The translations under genes were made by a program, and so were the position numbers. Source: Sphingobacterium siyangense (lineage in GTDB: Bacteria; Bacteroidota; Bacteroidia; Sphingobacteriales; Sphingobacteriaceae). From it: DNA of 64,000 nt. The stretch covers positions 1 to 64,000 of the forward strand of contig NZ_VLKR01000017.1 in assembly GCF_007830445.1 (NCBI RefSeq), in the 5' to 3' direction. Under the pieces are notes generated by a model. It was not told the DNA's origin and searched no databases. It was given only the letters and a program-made list of their open reading frames with translations. Shown here piece by piece: positions 1 to 8,039 of this stretch (the first letter of the stretch is position 1; the number at the start of each line of letters is the position of its first letter).

Positions 1-45
1 CAATGGAGGCTCAGGGGTGTGCTTGGGAAATGAGGGGCTGAGCCA
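1..45 (+). ncRNA. ffs: 3' end of probable small SRP RNA (4.5S), partial
   Basis: The first 45 bases resemble the 3' half of bacterial small signal recognition particle RNA. After a CAAUGGAGGC stretch comes GGGGUGUGCUUGGGA, which matches the conserved GUGUGCCGGGA of E. coli 4.5S RNA, followed by a GC-rich closing arm (GAGGGGCUGAGCC). No reading frame runs through it, and a strong terminator follows at 64-95. The 5' half with the diagnostic GGAAGGAAGCAGCC loop lies outside the window, so the call rests on partial likeness. Confidence 0.55.
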
Positions 46-63
46 ATCCCAGCGGGATCACTA

Positions 64-95
64 AAGAAAAGCTAATCGCAAGATTAGCTTTTCTT
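64..95 (+). terminator. Rho-independent terminator after the SRP-like RNA
   Basis: A perfect 14-bp stem (AAGAAAAGCTAATC) with a GCAA tetraloop ends in TTTTCTTATTT. The A-rich left side makes it usable from both strands. From 96 to about 276 no further gene is seen. Confidence 0.8.
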
Positions 96-276
96 ATTTA
101 ACACTCACGGGAACTTCTTTTTGTCCCGCAAAAATTACCGGTAAAACCGAAAAGCTACAACAAAACCAATGCGCAACCCCATTCAGCCTATAGTTTACCG
201 ATAATCTAATATTGGACTGTTCTCACAAAACTATTTTCATTATCAGTTGTCTCTATTTATACAGACAAAAATTTTA

Positions 277-453
277 ATGATGAAAAGGCAATTAACATAC
301 ATAATAATGCCATCCTCTTTTTTCCTTATTACAAGCTGCTCCGTAATAGAAGGGATATTTAAGGCTGGTGTTTGGACAGGCATCCTCATCGTAGTTGTTA
401 TAGTCGCCCTTGTCCTTTGGATCATCAGTAAACTTTTCGGTGGCACCAAATAA
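277..453 (+). CDS. small lipoprotein with one membrane segment
   Basis: A 58-59-residue protein. It starts with a short charged segment and a hydrophobic stretch ending in the lipobox-like LITSC, so signal peptidase II processing at that Cys is likely. A second hydrophobic helix (GILIVVVIVALVLWIISKLF) follows, then a short GGTK tail. Small proteins of this build are widespread in Bacteroidota, and databases sometimes label them phosphatidate cytidylyltransferase, which cannot be right at this length. I chose ATG 277 (or the adjacent ATG 280) over the upstream in-frame TTG at 247 because the signal peptide begins there. Function unknown. Confidence 0.6.
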   Translation: MMKRQLTYIIMPSSFFLITSCSVIEGIFKAGVWTGILIVVVIVALVLWIISKLFGGTK

Positions 454-637
454 CAGCCTCCTCTTTTAACAAACTTTTCGACACCTTTCGCCCGAATACC
501 AACAACATCTCATCAATTCTCATTAACAACGCTTTTCTTGATCTCCATTTGAAAACATGTTTTTTATCTTATCTTTATAATTTCAAGAATTTACGGGCTC
601 AATACATTAAAAATAGTAACCGATAATTCAAGAATAA

Positions 638-673
638 TTCTAGCGCTATCTTACCATCGTATTGACGCTAGAA
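638..673. promoter_or_regulatory. inverted repeat, candidate operator in front of the LacI gene
   Basis: TTCTAGCG (638-645) and CGCTAGAA (666-673) form a perfect 8-bp inverted repeat with a 20-bp spacer, ending 31 bp before the LacI-family start. LacI-family proteins bind inverted repeats and often autoregulate, so this is a candidate operator, although these spaced arms are not the usual compact LacI site. Confidence 0.35.
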
Positions 674-704
674 CATTTGTAATCAATGAAAGAGGATCGA
701 GCAC

Positions 705-1742
705 ATGAAGAGATTTACGTTAAAAGAGATTGGCCAACAGTTAAACCTATCTCCAGGAACCATTTCCAAAGCACTAAACGATAGCCATGAAATAAGTGCA
801 GAAACAAAAAAGCTAATCTTAGATTTTACGCAGAAAATCAATTATATACCAAATTTCTCCGCAAAAAGCTTAAAAACGGGGCGTTCAAACACCTTAGCAA
901 TCATTGTTCCATTTATTTCAAGCTCTTTTTTCTTTGATTTCTACGAAGAGATCTCGCACATTCTATCGCAGACGAATTATAAACTGATCCTATTGCAGAC
1001 TTTTAACGACGAGAAAAAAGAAAAAGAAGCGCTGGAACTTTGCATACAAAGCAATATCGAAGGAGTGATCATTTCCCCTGTGAAAAATGATTCAAGCTTA
1101 TCGCTTTTGTTTTATATGATGGAGCAGGTTTGTCCTGTTATTATTTTCGACCGAATAAACCATCAGCTCGACACATTCAAAATCGGAATCCAAAACAACA
1201 AGGTCATCTACCAGGCAACAGAAGAAATGATCAAAAACAGAAGAGAAAATATCATTCTTTTACTATGTAAAGATATTGGCGGAAATGTAAGCCGTATAAA
1301 AGGATATAAAGATGCACTCTTCAACGCCGGCGTACCCTTCAAAGAAAAAAATATTATAGAAATATCCTATTCTAGCCCCAAGGACAATATCGATGACGAA
1401 CTGGAAAGCAAAATAAACACGTTATTAAATAAGCCCTCCGCTCCAAATGCACTCCTCTCAACGACAGACACCTTGTCGTTAAAAGTTTTGCACATATTAA
1501 ATAAATTGAAGGTGAAAATTCCTGATGACATGAACTTAATTGGCTTTAGCAACACCCCTTTTGCCAACAGTCTCAATCCATCTCTAACAACAATTACCCA
1601 ACCAACACAGCTGATGGCAGAAAAATCGGTAGAACTCCTCTTGCAGATGTTAAAGAAAAAAAACAAAAAGAATTATTTCGAATTCGAGACGTTTTTTTTG
1701 GACTGCAGTATCGAACACCGAAAATCTACATCATCCCTTTAA
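705..1742 (+). CDS. LacI-family transcriptional regulator
   Basis: A 345-residue one-component repressor or activator. The N-terminus (about residues 4-50, TLKEIGQQLNLSPGTISKAL) is the LacI helix-turn-helix followed by the hinge helix. The rest is a periplasmic-binding-protein-like sensor (about 60-340) with the family-typical start NTLAIIVPFISSSFF. Length is normal for the family. It stands alone: neither neighbour is a sugar transport or hydrolase gene, so its ligand and target cannot be read from context. A perfect inverted repeat 31 bp upstream may be its own operator. The start ATG 705 begins exactly at the HTH domain. Confidence 0.9.
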   Translation: MKRFTLKEIGQQLNLSPGTISKALNDSHEISAETKKLILDFTQKINYIPNFSAKSLKTGRSNTLAIIVPFISSSFFFDFYEEISHILSQTNYKLILLQTFNDEKKEKEALELCIQSNIEGVIISPVKNDSSLSLLFYMMEQVCPVIIFDRINHQLDTFKIGIQNNKVIYQATEEMIKNRRENIILLLCKDIGGNVSRIKGYKDALFNAGVPFKEKNIIEISYSSPKDNIDDELESKINTLLNKPSAPNALLSTTDTLSLKVLHILNKLKVKIPDDMNLIGFSNTPFANSLNPSLTTITQPTQLMAEKSVELLLQMLKKKNKKNYFEFETFFLDCSIEHRKSTSSL

Positions 1743-1744
1743 AG

Positions 1745-1781
1745 AAAAGGTCAAAATCCCACTATGGAATTTTGACCTTTT
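1745..1781. terminator. bidirectional terminator
   Basis: AAAAGGTCAAAAT pairs perfectly with ATTTTGACCTTTT around an 11-nt loop, and the flanks carry A and T runs on each strand. It closes the LacI gene (+) and the GntR/ABC operon (-), whose last gene ends at 1838. Confidence 0.8.
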
Positions 1782-1837
1782 CAGAAAATATCGATCTCCA
1801 CTATTAACGATCGACCGCAACATCCACCAATTAAACC

Positions 1838-2683
1838 TTACTTAAGCAATGATCGCAATGCATGGACAGGCAAATCTATTTTAGTATCATTGGATAGATT
1901 CCCGTTCAATGTTCCCCATTGCAAACTATCTAAACGGACAGATGATTTTCCTTCAGTTTTGATATTCAGAAGACCAACTTTGGCTTCAGGTCCTTTCCTA
2001 TTGAAATAAACTTCTGAATTGTTTGCCACAATATCTGCACTTTGATAATTCGTACGCGGAAGTCCCAAAACACTATTCGTCGTGTTAACAAATAAACGAC
2101 CAACAAGAGAATTCCCCTTACTGTCCGTCCCGCCAAGATCATCAATAGTGGAATTTGTCAGGTTCAGGTTCAACGTATTTATAACGGATTTTTCTGCAAG
2201 GGAAAATACCTCAACGCTATCACCTACAACAGTCAACTCGTTCAACTTAGCGGACAACTCGTTAATACCCGCATTTTTTAATTTTAAAACCTTAAGATCA
2301 GGTGAAAAAATATAGATTGACTTATAAAACCCCTCTCCTCCTGATAAAAGATCTAAGGTAAGATTGCCAGATTGATCAACATTCGCTTTCACAAAGTCGG
2401 CTTGACTTTTATTAACTTTAACCATAAACTTATCGCTTTTCACCCAATACAACCCTACACCGCTTGCATTGGTACCTACAATATAAAGCTTATCGAAAGC
2501 TGCCAAGGGAAACGACCGGTAATAAACATCCTTTGCACCTGGCTTAGATACCTCCTGCTCAACATCAGCATTATATTTTTTCGCATCCACTCGATTTATA
2601 CGAACAAGGTAGGACGCGACAAGCATCGGAACCGCGAATAAGCCTATTGCTAATCCCATTATTATTTTTGTACTTAATTTCAT
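1838..2683 (-). CDS. membrane-anchored protein with a repetitive beta domain (GIN/DUF2807-like)
   Basis: A 281-residue protein with an N-terminal membrane segment (about 6-26, IIMGLAIGLFAVPMLVASYL) and a long exported part rich in Ser, Asn, Leu and Val in alternating runs (LNLNLTNSTIDDLGG), which suggests a beta-helix like that of the putative auto-transporter adhesin (head GIN, DUF2807) family. Its start overlaps the GntR gene stop by 4 bp (ATGA), so it is co-translated as the last gene of the GntR/ABC operon. The role is unknown; position suggests a cell-envelope output or accessory of the transporter. The family assignment is by pattern only. Confidence 0.65.
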   Translation of the reverse strand: MKLSTKIIMGLAIGLFAVPMLVASYLVRINRVDAKKYNADVEQEVSKPGAKDVYYRSFPLAAFDKLYIVGTNASGVGLYWVKSDKFMVKVNKSQADFVKANVDQSGNLTLDLLSGGEGFYKSIYIFSPDLKVLKLKNAGINELSAKLNELTVVGDSVEVFSLAEKSVINTLNLNLTNSTIDDLGGTDSKGNSLVGRLFVNTTNSVLGLPRTNYQSADIVANNSEVYFNRKGPEAKVGLLNIKTEGKSSVRLDSLQWGTLNGNLSNDTKIDLPVHALRSLLK

Positions 2684-3063
2684 GACTCATTTTGATTAAA
2701 ATTCTGACTTACAAACCGTCTATAACGTTGCTCTAACTCATCCAGACCGATTTCCAATAAATAAATATTACGAAAAAACAAGGGAAGATCTTCTTCTAGA
2801 AAAATTGCCTTTCTATATAACTTCACATTCTTCACCGATTCTTGTGTCAGAAAAAAACCGATCCCGCGCTTATTGGCTATAATTTCTTTCTGCTGCAACA
2901 TATCGTAGGTCCGCATAACAGTATTGGGGTTAACCTCCATCTGAACTGCCAATTCCCTTACTGAGGGGAGTTTTTCATCCACTTTCCAGGTCGCTAGCAA
3001 AATATGATCACATACATACTCAGCAATCTGAAGGTAAATGGCTTTATTTGCATTGAACTCCAT
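2680..3063 (-). CDS. GntR-family regulator, YtrA type
   Basis: A 127-residue protein: a winged helix-turn-helix (about 10-75, with LPSVRELAVQMEVNPNTVMR and the wing NKRGIGFFL) and only a short helical tail. It has no large ligand domain, which is the build of the YtrA subfamily. YtrA-type regulators sit in and repress ABC-transporter operons that respond to envelope stress or antibiotics. Here the gene is 1 bp downstream of the permease gene and overlaps the next gene by 4 bp. Because the IS lies upstream in the ATPase gene, its own expression may be altered by polarity. Confidence 0.88.
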   Translation of the reverse strand: MEFNANKAIYLQIAEYVCDHILLATWKVDEKLPSVRELAVQMEVNPNTVMRTYDMLQQKEIIANKRGIGFFLTQESVKNVKLYRKAIFLEEDLPLFFRNIYLLEIGLDELEQRYRRFVSQNFNQNES

Positions 3064-3064
3064 A

Positions 3065-3874
3065 CTAAATCTCCTTTTCTTTTAACCTTAAAAAAGCAAC
3101 CGCCCAAATCATTATGGTAAGCAACACTCCTACAGCGCCGATCAATGCAAAAATATGATTTGAATCAGACCAATAGTTATTATCCATTGTACCTACGGTA
3201 TCCTGGGTCTGAGTCTTCATTAAGTAAACAAAAAGACACATCCAAACAACACAGTAAAGCACAAGAAAAATAGCCGTCTTTACATATTGATAGTTTTGGT
3301 AGACGATCCCACCAAGTAAAAAAATTGCATTTAGAAGAATTGGTACAAAACAAAAATAATAAGCCGGTTCAGGGTATTGAATCTTGAAAAAGTACTGCCA
3401 TAGATCCACACTGACCGTCCCCCCTGATGGCTGCACTTCATTTACAACCACAGAACCAACGCTCCTCAAATAAGAAACAAATGCCAGATCGATCAAATAA
3501 AAGACCAATAAGTATGAACCAATACTCACGACAACCGTATAGAATAAGCTGACCAGAAACTTTTCCAATTGTGACGCCGGAATCATCAGCTCAAAAATCG
3601 CCCGGGTCTTCTTCCCTAAATCGGCAAAATAACTACTTGAGATAACCGTTACAAAAAAGAGTCCCAAGATACAAAACAACGGTGCTCTGAAATTTAGCAA
3701 CGAATAAACAGTATTCTTTTTGATGTCATCATAATTTGACCCCAAATTAACCGCATAAAAACCAAAAATTACCCCGGCAATAATCCCTATTGACATCAGA
3801 TAAATTCGCCCAAAACCAATCCATTGTCTTCGAATCAGTCCAAAAAAACGCGTAGCATTAAATAGATTTGACAT
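3065..3874 (-). CDS. ABC transporter permease
   Basis: An integral membrane protein of about 269 residues with about six hydrophobic segments (for example GIIAGVIFGFYAV, CILGLFFVTVI, VVSIGSYLLVFYLI and the last helix ALIGAVGVLLTIMIWAVAFL). It resembles the ABC-2-type permeases that pair with YtrA regulators. The conserved N-terminus MSNLFNATRFFGLIRRQW points to ATG 3874; a longer frame open to 3928 only extends back into the ATPase gene. From 3874 it overlaps the ATPase stop by 17 bp, so the two were translationally coupled. Substrate unknown. With the ATPase gene broken, the transporter is probably non-functional in this strain. Confidence 0.8.
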   Translation of the reverse strand: MSNLFNATRFFGLIRRQWIGFGRIYLMSIGIIAGVIFGFYAVNLGSNYDDIKKNTVYSLLNFRAPLFCILGLFFVTVISSSYFADLGKKTRAIFELMIPASQLEKFLVSLFYTVVVSIGSYLLVFYLIDLAFVSYLRSVGSVVVNEVQPSGGTVSVDLWQYFFKIQYPEPAYYFCFVPILLNAIFLLGGIVYQNYQYVKTAIFLVLYCVVWMCLFVYLMKTQTQDTVGTMDNNYWSDSNHIFALIGAVGVLLTIMIWAVAFLRLKEKEI

Positions 3875-4614
3875 ATTCATCAAGTTTAATAAGGTCCGTA
3901 ATTTTTTCCTTGCACTGTAACACAGCATTAAATAACAACTCCAAATCCAGTTTCGAATCTTCTACCGCCGAGTTTGGGAGAATAACATTAAAACCGCCTA
4001 CTCCTTCTTCGGAATAGAGTGTATCCAAAGGCAATTCTCTTACTTTTTTAAAGCATAAACGATCAGTAATCACATGCATCGGAGCATTGAGTGCAACCTT
4101 ATGATCATCAAGCAAAATAACAGCATCAATAAGATTATCCAGATCACGCACCTGATGTGTGGAGATAATCACACATCGATCGTCAGTAATGGCAGAAGCC
4201 ATGATCTTTCGAAACTGAACCTTAGAAGGAATATCCAAACCATTCGTTGGCTCATCCATGATGATCACTTTCGTGTTAGACGCTAAACCGAAAGAAATAA
4301 TATATTTCTTTTTCTGTCCATAACTCATGTTTGCTAATTTTTGCTCAATAGGAATATCGAACTCACGAATAAGCTGATCGAAATATACCTGATCGAAGTT
4401 GGGGTAGAACCCTGCATTAGCCTTCAGAAACTGTTCTGATTTTACGGCAGGGAGATAAAACTCTTCCGGAATAAAACTAATCTCTCTTAACAAGGAAGGT
4501 TCCCTTCGATTAGGGTTATGCCCCAGCACATCAACTCGCCCCGAAACAGGATATACCAAACCGGCAATATTCTTAAGCAAAGTTGATTTACCAGCACCAT
4601 TCTTCCCCAACAAG

Positions 4615-4623
4615 CCATAGATA
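4615..4623. repeat. target-site duplication, left copy
   Basis: CCATAGATA here is repeated at 5969-5977 directly outside the other IS end. A 9-bp duplication fits the 8-9 bp known for IS256-family elements. Confidence 0.9.
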
Positions 4624-4653
4624 GAGACTGTAACGTAAACTGTGTCAGAGGAA
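4624..4653 (+). repeat. IS left inverted repeat
   Basis: The core TGTAAC...AAACTGTGTCA matches the right end in inverted orientation with a few mismatches (CGT versus CTC inside). Confidence 0.8.
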
Positions 4654-4699
4654 TAATTCAATAAGATTATTTATATTCAATTATTCAAACGACACGGTC

Positions 4700-5932
4700 A
4701 TGAAAGAAAAAGACCCATTCGACTTTGAACGCTTCAAGGCAGAAGCCATGCAAGGTCTTTACGAAGGTAAAAGTTTGTCTCCCAACGATGGCGTACTAGC
4801 GCCGTTAATGAAGCATCTGTTGGAATCAATGATGGATGGAGAACTGGAAAACCATTTGAACGAAGAGAAAGCTTCGGGCAATAGCAACCGGCGAAATGGC
4901 AAGACAAAAAAGACTGTCCGAGGCCTTAACACTGGGACATTTGAACTGGAAACAGGCCGTGATAGATCCGGCACATTCGAGCCTAAGGTAGTACCTAAAA
5001 GGCAATTAATCATTACTGAACAGCTTGAGGGACACGTGCTAAGCATGTATGCCAAAGGAATGAGCACACGGGCGATAAGCGAGTTTATACGCGAAATGTA
5101 TGCAATGGAAATCTCTGCCACAGAAATATCACGTATTACCGAAAGTGTACTTCCAGCGGTAAATGAGTGGCGTAGCAGGCCTCTTGAAGCTGTTTATCCC
5201 TTTGTTTTCCTGGATTGCATGCACATTAAAGTTCGCCAGAATGGAACTGTTGAATCAAGAGCTATTTATAACATACTGGGAGTTGGCATGGATGGTAGAA
5301 AAGATCTGATCGGTCTTTATAGCTCAGAAAATGAGGGAGCCAAGTTCTGGCTTTCAGTTCTTACGGATCTAAAGCAACGTGGTGTTGAAGACATCCTTAT
5401 AGCTTGTATTGATGGTCTAAAAGGGTTTCCCGAGGCCATAGAAGCTATTTTTCCAAAAACAAAGATCCAACTGTGTATTGTTCATCAGATCAGAACAAGC
5501 ATGCGCTATGTAACCGAAAAAGATAAGAAGGTAGTAATGGAGGATCTAAAGCCAATCTATAAGGCCGTGAACGAAGAAATGGGATATGAAAACCTCTTGT
5601 CTTTCGAAGAAAAATGGGGTAAGAAATACCCTCTTGCCGCCAAATCCTGGATCGATAATTGGACTAATCTTTCCACTTTCTTTGAGTACGAAGAACAGGT
5701 TCGCAAGATTATATACACCACAAATCCGATTGAGGGAATACACCGTCAGATACGAAAAATTATTAAGTCTAAAGGCGCTTTCAGCTCTGAACAGGCGCTC
5801 ATGAAATTGATGTATTTAATTATTAAAGATATTGCAAAAAAATGGACGATGCCAATGCATAACTGGGGCTTGACCATATCCCAACTTTATATTAGATTTG
5901 GGGATAGACTCAAATTAGAAAAAGGTTTTTAA
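4700..5932 (+). CDS. IS256/Mutator-family transposase
   Basis: A 410-residue DDE transposase of full family length. The catalytic residues are recognisable as VFLDCMHIKV (first D), LIACIDGLKGF (second D) and IIYTTNPIEGIHRQIRKI (E, with the IS256-family signature around it). The N-terminal part (LLESMMDGELENHLN, then a basic SNRRNGKTKKTVRG) matches the DNA-binding region of the family. It starts at ATG 4700 and fills the element. No frameshift or internal stop is seen, so the element is likely active. Confidence 0.95.
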   Translation: MKEKDPFDFERFKAEAMQGLYEGKSLSPNDGVLAPLMKHLLESMMDGELENHLNEEKASGNSNRRNGKTKKTVRGLNTGTFELETGRDRSGTFEPKVVPKRQLIITEQLEGHVLSMYAKGMSTRAISEFIREMYAMEISATEISRITESVLPAVNEWRSRPLEAVYPFVFLDCMHIKVRQNGTVESRAIYNILGVGMDGRKDLIGLYSSENEGAKFWLSVLTDLKQRGVEDILIACIDGLKGFPEAIEAIFPKTKIQLCIVHQIRTSMRYVTEKDKKVVMEDLKPIYKAVNEEMGYENLLSFEEKWGKKYPLAAKSWIDNWTNLSTFFEYEEQVRKIIYTTNPIEGIHRQIRKIIKSKGAFSSEQALMKLMYLIIKDIAKKWTMPMHNWGLTISQLYIRFGDRLKLEKGF

Positions 5933-5937
5933 GACGC

Positions 5938-5968
5938 TAATCCAATGACACAGTTTGAGTTACACTCC
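5938..5968 (-). repeat. IS right inverted repeat
   Basis: The reverse complement of this end, GGAGTGTAAC... then AAACTGTGTCA, matches the left terminal repeat. Confidence 0.8.
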
Positions 5969-5977
5969 CCATAGATA
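5969..5977. repeat. target-site duplication, right copy
   Basis: Second copy of CCATAGATA. It is part of codons 29-31 (I-Y-G) of the interrupted ATPase gene, read on the minus strand. Confidence 0.9.
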
Positions 5978-6063
5978 TGCCCCTGCTTCAATTCAAGATC
6001 CATATGAAGAAAGAGTGGCCTTGATTTACTATAGCTGAAATTTAGATTTTGGATAGTAATCAT

Positions 6064-6785
6064 ACTACTGTATTATTTAATTAATACACTAATATAGAAA
6101 CGAATTTTATATAATTCCAAAAATATTTTAAAAAAAATACAGGCAGGGCTTTGCTTACGCTCAGGCATTACTTTATTTTAATAGCGCCAATCGGGCATAG
6201 GACAACATAAACACTCAATTTATGTAATAAACATAATGCAATGACAAACAAATAGTTATTTAAATACATTATGAAATTCATAATAAACAAAAGGCAACTT
6301 TAACGAGATGCGTTATCCGTGTTAAAAAACTGAACAAATTACAACTATCCGCCAAAACTAAAATAACCCCATTCTAAGCCTAAATAAATTAAAACCACAA
6401 AACCCCTTGAGAAAAACAAACAGCACCTCAGAGAGGCTAAAAACAGCCAAAACCAAAACATACAAGAGTAGTATTGATTACTCAATAGGAAATACCTTTG
6501 TTCTTGCAATCATTTGAACTGTGTGTTTGGGCTAGTTAATCGTTATTCTCCACCTTACCGATGAATACCAAATTACACGCAATAGTAGTATTAACCAAGA
6601 GTTAAACAAAATACAAAACAAACTAATAATCAAAACGATAAAAAACTTATATAAACAAGAAATACACATAAATATGACATACTTTGAACAACAGATTAGT
6701 CAACTGATGAAAAACCTTCGTTTATTTTATGTGATGATATTGCTTAAAATAGCTTTAAATCTATTTTATTACCATCTTTGTCTGT
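6064..6785. other. 722-bp intergenic region without a supported gene
   Basis: Very AT-rich spacer between the divergently arranged ABC operon start (6063, minus) and the small membrane protein (6786, plus). It must hold the promoters of both, but no perfect TAnnTTTG box is found at a useful distance; CATCTTTG at about 6774 is one base off and close to the plus-strand start. A small inverted repeat TTATGT/ACATAA lies near 6222-6239. An open frame at 6674-6865 lacks any protein-like pattern and overlaps the next gene. Confidence 0.6.
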
Positions 6786-7262
6786 ATGATGAATTACATT
6801 TATCCTTTCATTCTAGCGATGCATTCTTTATGGAGATGGGAGGTATTGATTGTAGTAACGATTAGTCTCGTGAACTTTTTTTACAAAAGAAAAAAGGAAC
6901 TTCCATTCTCCCCTACCGATCAATTTCTTGTAAAAATTACGGTTATTTCTTTTTATATTCAGCTATTTTTAGGTTTTAGTCTCTATGTACTGAGCCCCAT
7001 CACACAGTACTTTCTGCAACATTTTGACGAAGCAGTTCACCTCAGGCAAATTCGCTTCTTTGGCATGGAGCACAGTAGCATGATGATTATTGCCGCAATC
7101 TGCTTAACAATAGGTGCCCTTAAAAGCAAAAACGCCGATACAAACGATCGACGTTTTAAAATATTATTAATCTGGTTTGGACTAGCTCTCCTGATCGTTC
7201 TTAGCTCCATTCCCTGGGAATTCTCGCCGCTGACAAGCAGACCTAGTTTTCGATCATTTTAA
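6786..7262 (+). CDS. small four-helix membrane protein (annotated cytochrome B in relatives)
   Basis: A 158-residue protein with four hydrophobic segments: residues 4-30 (with HSLWRWEVLIVV), 45-70, about 95-115 (EHSSMMIIAAICLTIGAL) and 125-145. Bacteroidota carry many such 140-160-residue proteins with a conserved His in helix 1 (here AMHSLWRW) and a FxxEHxxMM motif in helix 3 (FGMEHSSMM), which are sometimes labelled cytochrome B. Haem binding is plausible from the two His positions but not shown. It ends next to the convergent enoyl-CoA hydratase gene, which stops at 7263 with no spacer for a terminator. Confidence 0.75.
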   Translation: MMNYIYPFILAMHSLWRWEVLIVVTISLVNFFYKRKKELPFSPTDQFLVKITVISFYIQLFLGFSLYVLSPITQYFLQHFDEAVHLRQIRFFGMEHSSMMIIAAICLTIGALKSKNADTNDRRFKILLIWFGLALLIVLSSIPWEFSPLTSRPSFRSF

Positions 7263-8039
7263 TTAGCTATTTTGCCAGTTGGCTTTTCTCTTATTTCGCA
7301 TTGCATCCATTCCTTCTTTGAAATCATTGGTTTTACGCAAATCCGCCAAGCTCTCCAATAGAAAGTTATACTTATCATCATAATCTTGCTCTTTTAATTT
7401 TCGCAGTGCTACAAAACCCCGTGATATGGCCAAGGGAGCATTTTCCAGGATCGTCCTTTTCAATTCAATCAATACTGTTTCTTCAGCATCCAGGATGCCA
7501 TAAACGATTTCCCTTTTCAAAGCCTCCTCCGCAGAAAAAGACCGACCACTGATACAGAGATCCATGGCTTTTCTTTCAGGCATATATTCTGTAAGCAACG
7601 CCAACACCTGAAATGGAAAGAGCCCAATTTTCACTTCAGGCAAAGAAAAACGTACATGTGGGAGAGCAAATAAATACGTACAGGATAATGCTATCAAAAA
7701 ACCACCTGCAATAACATCTCCCCTAACAACACAGATTGAAGGCTTATCTAAACAGGCAAATATTTCTGCCAGTGACTTTTCAACCTTGGGAATTGCCGAA
7801 TTTCCAATATCTAATGTAGGGTCCTCAAAAGCTTTAAGATCCATACCAGCACAGAACACCGGACCTTCAGCCTCTATTTGTACTAAACGAACATCAGGAT
7901 TGCTATTCGCCAGATTCAATGCATAGGCTATTTCGCTCACCATTGTCGGACTAAAAGCATTTCTTTTATCCGAACGGGCTAAGGTCAAGTTGAACACATG
8001 CCCCTCAACGTGCACTTTAATAAAATTCAGTTTTTCCAT
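7263..8039 (-). CDS. enoyl-CoA hydratase/isomerase, probable methylglutaconyl-CoA hydratase
   Basis: A 258-residue crotonase-fold enzyme. The first oxyanion-hole segment is AGMDLKAFEDP, the second is RGDVIAGGFLIALSC, and a Glu stands in the SLPEVKIGLFP segment where crotonases carry the catalytic acid. The neighbours (HMG-CoA lyase directly upstream, acyl-CoA dehydrogenase, MCC carboxyltransferase) place it in leucine breakdown, hydrating 3-methylglutaconyl-CoA to HMG-CoA. That substrate is inferred from context; the fold itself is clear. It follows the lyase stop with no intergenic base, so the two are coupled. Confidence 0.85.
   Translation of the reverse strand: MEKLNFIKVHVEGHVFNLTLARSDKRNAFSPTMVSEIAYALNLANSNPDVRLVQIEAEGPVFCAGMDLKAFEDPTLDIGNSAIPKVEKSLAEIFACLDKPSICVVRGDVIAGGFLIALSCTYLFALPHVRFSLPEVKIGLFPFQVLALLTEYMPERKAMDLCISGRSFSAEEALKREIVYGILDAEETVLIELKRTILENAPLAISRGFVALRKLKEQDYDDKYNFLLESLADLRKTNDFKEGMDAMRNKRKANWQNS

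Larger units (their letters stand above)
4624..5968 (+). mobile_element. IS256-family insertion sequence, complete (1345 bp)
   Basis: The element carries one transposase gene, terminal inverted repeats and a 9-bp target duplication (CCATAGATA). The left end reads GAGACTGTAACGTAAACTGT and continues GTCA. The right end, read inward, is GGAGTGTAACTCAAACTGTG and continues TCA. The ends share TGTAAC, AAACTGTGTCA and a GGA-like inner part, with a 1-nt length difference at the tip. It is inserted in the ABC ATPase gene with its transposase opposite to that gene. The intact transposase and exact duplication suggest recent insertion. Confidence 0.93.
3858..6063 (-). pseudogene. ABC transporter ATP-binding protein interrupted by the IS
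   Basis: The gene begins at ATG 6063 (MITIQNLNFSYSK...) and runs 95 bp to the IS right edge. It resumes at 4614 and stops at 3858. Joining the two parts with one copy of the 9-bp duplication gives an uninterrupted 283-codon frame with HIYG-LLGKNGAGKST across the joint. The C-terminal part has Walker A (GKNGAGKS), a signature-like MSYGQKKK and Walker B (VIIMDEPTNGLD). It is the ATPase partner of the permease. The IS removes residues 1-31 from the downstream part. A TTG codon inside the IS end opens a 267-codon frame into the remainder (3858-4661), which could yield an ATPase lacking its first strands. Confidence 0.93.

Noticed and set aside
441..460. TGGCAC, which resembles the -24 element of a sigma-54 promoter
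   Set aside because: The -12 part (TTGC) is missing at the right distance and the motif lies in the coding end of the small lipoprotein.
4624..5968. IS as part of a larger composite transposon or genomic island
   Set aside because: Only one IS copy is present, it is flanked by its own 9-bp duplication, and the interrupted gene continues directly on both sides.
6674..6865. 63-codon open frame before the small membrane protein
   Set aside because: No domain-like pattern, mixed hydrophobic and random composition, and it overlaps the better-supported frame at 6786.
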